From NCBI GenBank assembly GCA_947646655.1, contig CANSHI010000009.1, positions 1-59,069 on the forward strand: DNA of 59,069 bases. Reading direction: 5' to 3'. Below, in pieces: positions 7,385 through 15,259 of this stretch (within the stretch, counting starts at the first letter, position 1; the number at the start of each line of letters is the position of its first letter). This DNA comes from an uncultured bacterium (GTDB taxonomy: Bacteria; Bacillota_I; Bacilli_A; RF39; UBA660). Both the position numbers and the translations under genes were made by a program. A model generated the notes under the pieces. It ran no database searches and was not told where the DNA came from. It saw only the letters and a program-made list of their open reading frames with translations.

Positions 7385-9001
7385 ATGAAAGCTACGAATA
7401 TGAAACTGTCTTTTGGGACAGAAACAATATATGACGGTGCTGAGTTTAAAATCGAAGGCAATGTGAGAGTAGGAATAGTCGGTGTGAATGGTGCAGGTAA
7501 AACGACTCTTTTTAAAATTCTTCTCGGTTTGCAAGATTTGGATGAAGGGTATATAGAAGTTAAAAATAGTAGGATAGGTTATCTTCCTCAAGAAATAGAT
7601 TTTGAAGATTTAAATAAAAGCGTTTGGGATTATATATTCGAAGGAAGGCCTATAAAAGAGCTCGAGGAAGAGTTAACAAGTATATATGAGATTTTAGCAA
7701 GTGGTGAAGAAAATAATAAATTGCTGAAAAAAGCTGGTAGAATACAAGAACAATTAGATGTTTTAAATCAGTATGGTGCCGATGATGACTTGCTTAAATT
7801 GATAGATGATATGAAAATTAGTAGTGAGCTATTAGATATGAAATTGGGAGATTTATCTGGTGGTCAGAAATCAAAAGTGGCTTTTGCAAGATTATTATTT
7901 TCTAATTCAGATGTATTGCTTTTAGATGAGCCTACTAACCATTTGGATGCCAGTACTAAAGATTATGTGACAAGGTATTTGAAAGAATATCATGGAGAAG
8001 CTTTAATTATTAGTCACGATATCGATTTTTTAAATGAGATAGTGGATAAAATACTGTTTATCAACAAGGTTACACATAAAATAAATTTGTATGATGGCAG
8101 TTATAGTGATTTTAAGAGGACTTATGCTCGAGAAATGATGCAGAAAGAAAAAAGAATAATCGAACAGGAAAGAGAAATAGCTAAGTTAGAAAGTATAGTC
8201 AAGAGAGCTGAAGAAGCGAGTGCTACTAATCATAACTTAAAGAGATTAGGTGCTTCTAGAAAGATACAACTCGAAAAAAGGAAGAGCGAGCTAGAAGTAA
8301 GAGAAAAAGATTACAAAAGAGTCAATATTAAAATTGAGCCTGAGAGGAGAATGGGGAAGATACCTCTAGAAGTGACGGGATTATGTTTTGCGTATCCAGG
8401 AAAGAATGAATTATATCATAATCTTTCATTTATATTGTCTAGTAAAGAAAAATTTTTAATCGTAGGTGAAAATGGTATCGGAAAGTCGACACTCTTAAAA
8501 TTGATCATGGGCGTTTTACATCAGCAAAGTGGTACAATTAAATTTAGCCAAAATACTGATATAGCTTATTATGCTCAAGAGTTAGATATTTTGGATGAGA
8601 CAAAAAGTATCTTGCAAAATGTCGCAGGTGGTGGATTTAGTGAGAGAGAGCTTAGAAGTATGCTCGGTAATTTTTTGTTTAATGGGGATGATGTTTTTAA
8701 ACAAGTAAGTGTGCTGTCACCAGGTGAAAAAGCAAGGGTGGCTTTGTGTAAAATATTGATGAAGCGCGCTAATTTGATTATATTAGATGAGCCGACTAAT
8801 CATTTTGATCCTGAAACACAAGCAATAATCGGTGAAAATTTTAAAAATTATGAAGGGACTTTGATACTAGTTAGTCATAATCCTTCTTTCGTAGAAAGTA
8901 TCGGAATTACTAGAATGCTTGTTCTTCCTGATGGAAAAATACTTGATTATAGTAGAGAACTTTTGAATTACTATTATTATTTGAATACCGATTTAGTTTA
9001 A
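7385..9001 (+). CDS. ABC-F family ATP-binding protein
   Basis: Two ABC ATPase domains lie in one chain of 538 residues with no membrane segments, the ABC-F pattern of ribosome-associated factors. Domain 1 has GVNGAGKTTLF near residue 35, LSGGQKSKVAFARLL near 158 and LLLDEPTNHLD; domain 2 has GENGIGKSTLL near 361, LSPGEKARVALCKIL and IILDEPTNHFD. The basic coiled linker between them (about 240-310) is where ABC-F proteins reach into the ribosomal E site. It could be a translation factor or an antibiotic-protection type; sequence alone does not decide. GAAGGTG precedes ATG 7385. A terminator follows. Confidence 0.9.
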   Translation: MKATNMKLSFGTETIYDGAEFKIEGNVRVGIVGVNGAGKTTLFKILLGLQDLDEGYIEVKNSRIGYLPQEIDFEDLNKSVWDYIFEGRPIKELEEELTSIYEILASGEENNKLLKKAGRIQEQLDVLNQYGADDDLLKLIDDMKISSELLDMKLGDLSGGQKSKVAFARLLFSNSDVLLLDEPTNHLDASTKDYVTRYLKEYHGEALIISHDIDFLNEIVDKILFINKVTHKINLYDGSYSDFKRTYAREMMQKEKRIIEQEREIAKLESIVKRAEEASATNHNLKRLGASRKIQLEKRKSELEVREKDYKRVNIKIEPERRMGKIPLEVTGLCFAYPGKNELYHNLSFILSSKEKFLIVGENGIGKSTLLKLIMGVLHQQSGTIKFSQNTDIAYYAQELDILDETKSILQNVAGGGFSERELRSMLGNFLFNGDDVFKQVSVLSPGEKARVALCKILMKRANLIILDEPTNHFDPETQAIIGENFKNYEGTLILVSHNPSFVESIGITRMLVLPDGKILDYSRELLNYYYYLNTDLV

Positions 9002-9032
9002 ATGTCAAATTGTGTCAAATTTGACATTTTTT
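9000..9032 (+). terminator. Terminator after ABC-F gene
   Basis: AAATGTCAAA and TTTGACATTT pair, followed by a T-rich run. This directly follows the TAA of the ABC-F gene. Confidence 0.85.
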
Positions 9033-9094
9033 GTTTTTTGTTGTAGACTTGTTAACTATAAAGTTTTAAACAGGGGAATTTTGGGAGTGTAAAA

Positions 9095-9748
9095 ATGAAA
9101 ACATTTAAAAACTTAATTATAAAAATATCGATTCTCATGATCATATTATCTGTGTTATCTATAGTTTTATTTGATCACGGTAATAGGGCTTTGTTCGGTT
9201 TTAAAATAATGTCTGTTTCCAATGATGAAATGAGTGAAGTCGGTATCGATCACAATGACTTAGTTTTGATACAAGAAGTCGATCCTTCTACTATAAAAGA
9301 GGGTGATATAATTACTTTTAGATCTTTAAACCATAATAATTATTTTGAAGTTTTGACACATAAAGTGCGTGAAAGAATAGTCGATGAAGAAGATTATCCA
9401 GGATTCGTTACATATGGCACCAATAATAGCGAAGATGATGAAAAAATAGTTAACTATGAATATGTTTTAGGAAAACATGCCTTTACTATAAAGGATGCAG
9501 GTGTATTTTTTCAGTTTGTGAAATCGTATATGGGCTATATTTGTTGTATCTTTGTACCATTTGTTATACTAATTTTCTTCTTTATATTAAGTAGGGTAAA
9601 TGTGAATAAAAATAATAAGAATAATCAGAGAAAAAGAAGAGTTGCTAAAAGTACTATGAGAATAAAAGTTAATAGTAGGGTCTCTCATTCCAATAAAGAA
9701 ATTACTATACCTAAATTAAATAAGTCGAATGAATTATTAAGAAAATAA
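9095..9748 (+). CDS. SipW-like signal peptidase I with altered active-site motif
   Basis: The layout matches SipW/archaeal-type signal peptidases: an N-terminal membrane segment, then KIMSVSNDEMSEVGIDHNDLVLI, KEGDIITFRS, the VLTHKVRE histidine motif, GFVTYGTNNSEDDE, and YVLGK, with a second membrane segment near residues 145-168 and a basic tail. The usual nucleophile motif S-G-S-M-E-P is not present; SVSNDEMS stands in its place with extra residues. The histidine general base appears kept. In Bacilli, SipW processes TasA-type fibre proteins, and several TasA-like proteins are encoded in this window, so it may be their peptidase, or a degenerate relative. Confidence 0.75.
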   Translation: MKTFKNLIIKISILMIILSVLSIVLFDHGNRALFGFKIMSVSNDEMSEVGIDHNDLVLIQEVDPSTIKEGDIITFRSLNHNNYFEVLTHKVRERIVDEEDYPGFVTYGTNNSEDDEKIVNYEYVLGKHAFTIKDAGVFFQFVKSYMGYICCIFVPFVILIFFFILSRVNVNKNNKNNQRKRRVAKSTMRIKVNSRVSHSNKEITIPKLNKSNELLRK

Positions 9749-9812
9749 TTTATCTTTTTTAGGGTTGTGTAAAAACTCAATATAAGTTATAATTTTTATA
9801 GTGGTGAATAAT

Positions 9813-10538
9813 ATGAAAAATAAGAAAAAAAATGTAATTGTACTTATTATAGGTGTTGTTCTTGTAGCTTTGCTAGTCTTAGGGGGATTTTTAATATTCG
9901 GTAAAAAAAGTGATGCGGCGAGGTTTAAAGAGGAATATGAAAGTTTAAATGGTGTTGTTAGGGAAAAAGATAAACAAACTATTCGTACAATTAATATAGA
10001 TAAAGACAATCCTTTTATATTTCAAAGTGCAAATGATATTATAGATCGAATAAAAAATAAGGAAACTTTTGCAGTTTACTTCGGTTTTGCCGATTGTCCA
10101 TGGTGTCGAAGTGTTATACCTAGTTTAGTAGACGTCAGTAAAGATATGAATGTCGGTGTAATTTACTATGTGGATGTTAAAAATATTAGAGATACTTTAG
10201 AAGTCGACGAAGAAGGTAAAATTGTAACTACTTTTGAAGGTGGCGAAGGATATCGGGAGTTAGTCGAACTACTAGATAATGTGTTAAGTGACTATACTCT
10301 AAAAGATAAAGATGGCGAAAATGTAGAAACGGGTAAGAAACGTATTTATGCCCCTAATTTAGTCGTCGTTACTCATGGTATGCCAGTGGCTTTAGAAACT
10401 GGAATAAGTGAGTCAGAAACAAACGCCTATATGGATTTAACAGATGAAATGAAAGATGAAACATATAATGCTTTTAAAAATGCTTTAGATAAATTAAGTG
10501 GTAATGGAGGGGTTTGTGGCCCTGAAACCGGTTGTTAG
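9813..10538 (+). CDS. Membrane-anchored thioredoxin-fold protein (CPWC)
   Basis: One N-terminal membrane anchor (about residues 8-27) is followed by an extracellular thioredoxin-like domain with FAVYFGFADCPWCRSVIPSL near residue 90. CPWC replaces the more usual CGPC. Near residue 195 is APNLVVVTHGMPV, matching the cis-proline strand region of the fold. A second cysteine pair ends the protein (VCGPETGC). It may reduce or shuttle disulfides outside the membrane. ATG 9813 is chosen over GTG 9801 because AGTGGTG then acts as ribosome site. Confidence 0.75.
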   Translation: MKNKKKNVIVLIIGVVLVALLVLGGFLIFGKKSDAARFKEEYESLNGVVREKDKQTIRTINIDKDNPFIFQSANDIIDRIKNKETFAVYFGFADCPWCRSVIPSLVDVSKDMNVGVIYYVDVKNIRDTLEVDEEGKIVTTFEGGEGYRELVELLDNVLSDYTLKDKDGENVETGKKRIYAPNLVVVTHGMPVALETGISESETNAYMDLTDEMKDETYNAFKNALDKLSGNGGVCGPETGC

Positions 10539-10547
10539 AGTAAAAAT

Positions 10548-10576
10548 TTGCTTTTTTTAGCGATTTATGTTAGAAT
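10548..10576 (+). promoter_or_regulatory. Promoter for the helical-repeat gene pair
   Basis: TTGCTT (10548-10553), 17 bases, TAGAAT (10571-10576). Immediately downstream, ACACC (10577-10581) can pair with GGTGT (10595-10599) before a T run. That hairpin covers the GGGGTG ribosome site of the next gene, but transcripts from this promoter would start inside it. Confidence 0.45.
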
Positions 10577-10605
10577 ACACCTCAATAAAAAAGGGGTGTT
10601 TTTTC

Positions 10606-11544
10606 ATGGGATATCATAACTATTTAAATAGTGAAGAGCTATGTTTATCGGAATTTTCGAGTTTAGAAGAGAGAAATCGTCTATTTAAAAAAGTAATTTA
10701 CTGGGAAATTTGTCAAGGTCATTTAAAATCAGCTAAAAACCACATTTTAAATGTAAGCGGAATTAGTGAAAACCTTTGCCAATATGAACTCGGATATTTA
10801 GAAGAAATAGAAATGAATTTTAATGCAAGTTATAAAATATTTCAAGATCTTTTATCGAAAGGTTACAATCCTTCCATAATTCTTTTAAGGATGGCTAGTT
10901 TAAAAATGCAAATGGGAGAGTATGATGAAGCAGAAGCAATTTTAAAGGAAAAAGGAAATTCTAAATATGGGTTTAAGTTTTTATCTTCTTTAATTTTCTT
11001 GTATTTTATTAAAGGAAATTATTATGAGGCATTAAAAGTTTTGAATAATATAGACGTTGCGAGTTTATCACCTGAAAATAAGTCTAGGTATAGAGAAATG
11101 AGTTTTTTTGCTAGATATTTTTTAGGTATGATAGAGGAAAAAGATTTTGATAATCTTGGCGAATCTAATGGTTATAGTAAGAAAATTGTTATGGAGCCTG
11201 ATGATCGTTTACTTTTGGAACATGTTCAGAAGCATTTTAGCGGATCGAGTAATCAAGGTTTTGATAATGATTTAAACTTAAAGCAAACATTAGATTATAT
11301 AAATGGAGAAATTGGAAATGTTAATTGTCTTTATTCCAGTAATGCTTCAAAATACTATATTAAAACTGATACTCCTGTAGGGGAAGTATATGGTGAGAGA
11401 ACAAATTCTATTGTTGTTGTCGAAAATATGGGAAAGATCATAACATTTTATCCAGTCTTGTTATCCGATACTTTTAACAAAGAAGGCAATTTAGAGAGTA
11501 AAGAATTAAAATTTAAAAGAATTGAGGGGATTTTGAAGAGATGA
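10606..11544 (+). CDS. Unknown protein with TPR-like helical repeats
   Basis: A 312-residue soluble protein with alternating helices reminiscent of TPR units (for example MASLKMQMGEYDEAEAILKEKG and FLYFIKGNYYEALKVLNNI). The last 90 residues contain a beta-rich stretch (PVGEVYGERTNSIVVVENMGKIITFYPVL). I recognise no enzyme motif. ATG 10606 is preferred because GGGGTG lies just upstream; the longer upstream frame has no such site. It overlaps the next gene by 4 bases (ATGA), so the two products probably act together. Confidence 0.7.
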   Translation: MGYHNYLNSEELCLSEFSSLEERNRLFKKVIYWEICQGHLKSAKNHILNVSGISENLCQYELGYLEEIEMNFNASYKIFQDLLSKGYNPSIILLRMASLKMQMGEYDEAEAILKEKGNSKYGFKFLSSLIFLYFIKGNYYEALKVLNNIDVASLSPENKSRYREMSFFARYFLGMIEEKDFDNLGESNGYSKKIVMEPDDRLLLEHVQKHFSGSSNQGFDNDLNLKQTLDYINGEIGNVNCLYSSNASKYYIKTDTPVGEVYGERTNSIVVVENMGKIITFYPVLLSDTFNKEGNLESKELKFKRIEGILKR

Positions 11545-13361
11545 GAAAGAGTAAAAAATTAGATGTTTTATATGAATGTGTTAGATTAAATGGTAAATTT
11601 TTAAGTACTCAAGTTTTGAAAAGCTATAATCTTAATAGTGTAGATATATCCAATTTAAAGAAAAAAGGTTATTTAGAAAGCATATCATGGGGTGAGTATA
11701 GTTTTATCGATTTAGATAAAGTTTTTGAGGATGAACAGAAATTAGAAGTATTTGTTTTAGAAGAAAAATCTTTAGATGAAGAAGAACAATTAATAGATTT
11801 AATAAAAAATTCAAACTTTAAAAGTGCCTTAAACTTGCTTTATAATTTTATACAATATGGTGATGAAGAACGAGTTAAAGATTTTAAAATTTATTTTTTA
11901 ATGTTAAGTCAATTAGTAGACTTTTCTGTTGATGAACTATTGCTTTTGAGAAGTTTAAATAAGCAAAGTATTTTAGTCGAGGACGATAGTGAGAATGTTA
12001 TTAAAAATAATATTCGCTGTTTGATTTGGTGTTGTGATTTTAATCGTTTAAAAAATGAGCTCTGTAAGCTTAATGCAGATAATAAGAAAATTAAATTGAT
12101 TTCGATAATGTTAGATAAGATTTTAGATATTCAAAAATTATTATATGCAAGAGTTGATGCCGAGATTAAAAACAAAAAATATGATGAATTAGTAAACTTT
12201 TTAAAAAATCGCCAAAAATTGAGAAGAAATAGTTATCTTTTATACAAAGTTCATTATATTGCTATGATGTATTTAAAAATAGAGGAAACAGGTAATATTC
12301 CTAAAAAGGAAATAGTAAAATTTCCACATAATATTTTTAGTTACATAGATGCAAATGAGTTTGAGCAAGCATTAAGTTTAGTTAAAGAAGATGGAATTTT
12401 AAAAGAAATATTAGTAGACATATGTAATTTAATAAAAAGTAAAAAAGAAGAAAAAACAAATAACAACTTAAATGCACCTATCAATGATTTTAGTGGTAGT
12501 ATGCTTTTAAGAGGTGCTAGTGTATGTCTTAAAATGTATGCCTCAAAAGAAGAAAATAAAGATTTTGAGCTTTTGATGGATGGCTTAATTAAACTTATGG
12601 AACTAGGTTCTGATTTAAGTGTTGGGTTATTCGTAGAAACGATAGAAGATTTAGACAAAGGCTATTTCGATTTTGGAAAGTTTATCAAAAGGTTTTATGA
12701 AAGCTTAGATACTTTCAGATTTGATTTAGCAAAAATTTATGTACAAATTATACAAGGAGCAAATTTAGCATTTAAAAAGGGATTATGTTTGAATGGGCTT
12801 GAACAAGTATTAAAGCTTAAAGAGCAACAATATACTTCTTTAATGGAGTACAAAAAGCAAGAGCAAAATCAAAAACAATCTTCAAAGGATTTAGTAGATA
12901 GCATTTATGAACAACTGTTAGAAAGCCAACAGATTAAAGTTGTTAAAGAAGAAGATGTCGATATTGAAACTTTATGTATGGAAGAATATCCATTAATGTC
13001 TTATTTTAAAGTAGAAGTTAATGGAGATCGACATATAGTATTTAAATATACAATGGCTGAAAATGATTATAATTATAAATTTCTACGTAAGCTTATGAAA
13101 GATTACTACGCAAATGGAGATTACGAATCATGTTTATACACATGCTTTAAAATTATTAAAAACTCCACACAATGCTCAACCGAAATTTTTGGACGTATAG
13201 GTTTATGTTTTGGTAAGACTGAAAGATATGAGGAAGCATTAGAATATTTAAATATTGCTCAAGGGTTAGCTCAGGAAAGAAATGAACATTTAGATTATTC
13301 TGCTTTGATAATGAGATATAAAGAAAAAATAAATAGCCAAAAAGAAAAAAGATTTATTTAG
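11541..13361 (+). CDS. Large helical-repeat protein with possible N-terminal winged helix
   Basis: A 606-residue soluble protein. The first 70 residues (KLDVLYECVRLNGKFLSTQVL, then DISNLKKKGYLESISWGEYSFID) resemble a winged-helix fold of the kind found at the start of some type IV antitoxins, though that is a shape impression only. The rest is helical with TPR-like pairs, clearest near the end (CSTEIFGRIGLCFGKTERYEEALEYLNIA). It may be a transcription-linked scaffold. No catalytic motif seen. It is co-translated with the gene before it. Confidence 0.65.
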   Translation: MRKSKKLDVLYECVRLNGKFLSTQVLKSYNLNSVDISNLKKKGYLESISWGEYSFIDLDKVFEDEQKLEVFVLEEKSLDEEEQLIDLIKNSNFKSALNLLYNFIQYGDEERVKDFKIYFLMLSQLVDFSVDELLLLRSLNKQSILVEDDSENVIKNNIRCLIWCCDFNRLKNELCKLNADNKKIKLISIMLDKILDIQKLLYARVDAEIKNKKYDELVNFLKNRQKLRRNSYLLYKVHYIAMMYLKIEETGNIPKKEIVKFPHNIFSYIDANEFEQALSLVKEDGILKEILVDICNLIKSKKEEKTNNNLNAPINDFSGSMLLRGASVCLKMYASKEENKDFELLMDGLIKLMELGSDLSVGLFVETIEDLDKGYFDFGKFIKRFYESLDTFRFDLAKIYVQIIQGANLAFKKGLCLNGLEQVLKLKEQQYTSLMEYKKQEQNQKQSSKDLVDSIYEQLLESQQIKVVKEEDVDIETLCMEEYPLMSYFKVEVNGDRHIVFKYTMAENDYNYKFLRKLMKDYYANGDYESCLYTCFKIIKNSTQCSTEIFGRIGLCFGKTERYEEALEYLNIAQGLAQERNEHLDYSALIMRYKEKINSQKEKRFI

Positions 13362-13362
13362 A

Positions 13363-13384
13363 AGACTTTAAGTCTTTTTTCTTT
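13363..13384 (+). terminator. Terminator
   Basis: AAGAC and GTCTT pair around a TTTAA loop and run into a T tract, right after the stop codon of the large repeat protein. Confidence 0.75.
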
Positions 13385-13408
13385 TATATTGTAAAATGTT
13401 AAAGTAAG

Positions 13409-13439
13409 TTGACAAATTTCCAACTAAAAATGGTAGAAT
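13409..13439 (+). promoter_or_regulatory. Promoter of the XRE regulator operon
   Basis: TTGACA (13409-13414) and TAGAAT (13434-13439) lie 19 bases apart. The spacing is longer than ideal, so the promoter may be weak or assisted. Confidence 0.45.
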
Positions 13440-13482
13440 GTTAAGTAGATAATTATTTATAATTGGTGGTGAGGTGAAAGAA

Positions 13483-14124
13483 ATGAATTTAGGAGAAAAT
13501 CTTTTAGAATTGAGAAAAAGAAAAGGTTTATCACAAGAAGAAGTAGCAGAGAAGTTAAATGTGTCTAGACAAACAGTAAGTAAATGGGAGACTAATCAAA
13601 GTCAGCCCGATTTCGATAAAATTAGACCGTTGTGTGCTTTATATGATATTTCCGCTAATGATTTAATAATGGAGGATAATGAAGATCGTTCTTATAATAC
13701 TGATAGTGGTATTATAAAACAAGATGACGGATTTAGACGAAAAAGTAAGGCTAAGTTAATAGGACTTGGAATATTTTTGTATTTTGTCAGTATAGTTTGG
13801 GTAATGATTTCAATTCCCGTTATGGTAATGGATCCAATCGTGTCATGTGCAGTTTTTTTACTGATTTGTGGTGTTGCAACTAGTGTTATTGTATATTCAA
13901 GTATTGTATATAAGAAAAAAGATTTCGTAAGAGAGAAAAGAAAATCAGAGTCTAAACCTATTTTAAGGGTGATATATACGATCGTATCTTTGGTTTTTAC
14001 TTGTTTATATTTGTATATTAGTTTTGTAACATTTGCATGGCATATTACATGGATTTTATGGATAGTATATGGAATTGTTATAGAAGTTATTAAATTGATA
14101 TATATGTTATTGGAAAAGGAGTAA
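13483..14124 (+). CDS. XRE-family regulator with membrane segments
   Basis: Residues 1-60 are a classical helix-turn-helix of the Cro/C1 type (LRKRKGLSQEEVAEKLNVSRQTVSKWETNQSQPDF). From about residue 87 there are four hydrophobic segments, so the DNA-binding domain is tethered to the membrane. Such regulators often sense envelope stress or a small ligand. It lies 4 bases before a DUF4097 surface gene, which it probably controls. ATG 13483 is chosen over GTG 13474 because GGTGGTGAGGTG serves as ribosome site. Confidence 0.88.
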   Translation: MNLGENLLELRKRKGLSQEEVAEKLNVSRQTVSKWETNQSQPDFDKIRPLCALYDISANDLIMEDNEDRSYNTDSGIIKQDDGFRRKSKAKLIGLGIFLYFVSIVWVMISIPVMVMDPIVSCAVFLLICGVATSVIVYSSIVYKKKDFVREKRKSESKPILRVIYTIVSLVFTCLYLYISFVTFAWHITWILWIVYGIVIEVIKLIYMLLEKE

Positions 14125-14128
14125 GTTG

Positions 14129-15004
14129 ATGAAAAATAAAAGTATTATAATCATTTTAGTAGTTGTATTAGTATTAGTAGGTTTAGGACTTATAATATTA
14201 ATGGCTAATTTGTTAGGGGGAAGTATAAATTTTGGTTTTGGTGGAGTTAGTGATGAATTAGTTATGGATGAATTTATCGATGGAGATTATAGTAACATTA
14301 GCATATCGACTGACATGAGTGAAATAATGATTAAAAATTCTTCTGATGATAGATTTAGGGTAGTCGTTTATGGATATAAAGAAAGAACTTCATTTGATAA
14401 AAGTAATAATGAACTTAATATTAAAACAAAGGCTAAGAGTTGTTTCGGATTTTGCTTTAATCAAAAAGCTAGTAAAGTTATAGTATACGTACCAAGTAGT
14501 TATAATAAAGAGATGAATGTCGACAATAGATATGGTGATATTGAGATAGAAAAATTTATGGATTCTAAAATGACAATTGTTGCAAAAGCTGGCGACGTAA
14601 GAATAGATGGTGGACGAGAAATAGATATTAAAAACGATTTTGGAAATATAAAGATAGACAATGTTCGAACTTTAAGAGCTAAGGCCTCTTGTGGTAATAT
14701 TAAAGTGGGAGAGGCAGAATATGTAGATATTAAAAATGATTATGGCGATATAGATGTAGACAGTGTTACAAATTATTTAAATATTGAAGAGTCTTGTGGT
14801 GACATCGAAATAGGGTCTATCGATCTTAAAAACAATTCACGTATAAAAAATAGTTTAGGTAACATCAATATAGGATCTACTAATGAAGTATATATTGATG
14901 CTAAAGTAGATTTAGGTGAAAGTAAGATTAATAATAATTATCGTGAAGCAAAGGTAGAGCTAGAAGTTGAAAATAATTGTGGAAATATTACAGTAGATAA
15001 TTAA
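14129..15004 (+). CDS. DUF4097 (toastrack) beta-repeat protein, membrane anchored
   Basis: An N-terminal membrane segment (about residues 5-27) is followed by a repetitive beta-solenoid-like region with recurrent pieces such as DIEIEKF, DVRIDGG, NIKIDNV, DIDVDSV and DIEIGSI, each ending a turn rich in Gly/Asp/Asn. This is the DUF4097 pattern of putative adhesins and LiaF/LiaG-type envelope proteins. The two cysteine pairs (SCFGFC and repeated SCGNI/SCGDI) could form disulfides outside the cell. It sits directly after a membrane-tethered regulator, which suggests envelope-stress sensing. Confidence 0.85.
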   Translation: MKNKSIIIILVVVLVLVGLGLIILMANLLGGSINFGFGGVSDELVMDEFIDGDYSNISISTDMSEIMIKNSSDDRFRVVVYGYKERTSFDKSNNELNIKTKAKSCFGFCFNQKASKVIVYVPSSYNKEMNVDNRYGDIEIEKFMDSKMTIVAKAGDVRIDGGREIDIKNDFGNIKIDNVRTLRAKASCGNIKVGEAEYVDIKNDYGDIDVDSVTNYLNIEESCGDIEIGSIDLKNNSRIKNSLGNINIGSTNEVYIDAKVDLGESKINNNYREAKVELEVENNCGNITVDN

Positions 15005-15031
15005 GTGATCATATGGTTGATCATCTTTTTT
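15005..15031 (+). terminator. Terminator after DUF4097 gene
   Basis: GATCAT and GTTGATC pair and are followed by TCTTTTTTT, just past the stop codon. Confidence 0.75.
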
Positions 15032-15083
15032 TGACAAAATTTTAAATCATTTAATGATAAACTGTGATAAAACGATAAATCAC

Positions 15084-15112
15084 TTGAAAAATATACGTAA
15101 TACGTATATAAT
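15084..15112 (+). promoter_or_regulatory. Upstream promoter P1 with palindromic spacer
   Basis: TTGAAA (15084-15089), 17 bases, TATAAT (15107-15112): close to consensus. The spacer contains the palindrome ATACGTAATACGTAT, a likely operator site. A further ACGTAT follows at 15127. The same arrangement is at 35216-35244. Confidence 0.7.
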
Positions 15113-15191
15113 TTTTATAGAATAAACGTATTTGGAGTATATGAAAGATTAAGTATGATTAGATGTTAGTTTTGGCTATTAAAAGAGATTG

Positions 15192-15224
15192 TTGACAACT
15201 CTCGGGGGGGGGGGGTGTTACAAT
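15192..15224 (+). promoter_or_regulatory. Phase-variable-type promoter P2 with 12-G tract
   Basis: TTGACA (15192-15197) and TACAAT (15219-15224) are separated by 21 bases, of which 12 are an unbroken G run (15204-15215). Loss of G residues by slippage would bring the spacing toward the optimal 17. The same design controls phase-variable outer-membrane genes such as Neisseria porA. In an AT-rich genome a 12-G run is unlikely by chance, and it occurs in both leader copies. Confidence 0.75.
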
Positions 15225-15259
15225 GGACTTAGGATAAACTGAAGGGAATGTTTAACAAT

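Larger units (their letters stand above)
15082..15252 (+). repeat. 171-bp leader repeat, copy 1
   Basis: This leader is identical, base for base as far as I can read, to 35214-35384, including the length of the G run. It holds two promoters and the ribosome site of the surface protein gene that follows. The flanking bases on the left differ between copies, so the repeat has a sharp left edge at the upstream promoter. Confidence 0.92.

Noticed and set aside
10577..10604. A hairpin hiding the ribosome site of the 10606 gene as a riboswitch
   Set aside because: The stem is short (ACACC/GGTGT), and the best promoter would start transcription within its left arm, so the transcript could not form it. 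It is noted only under the promoter.
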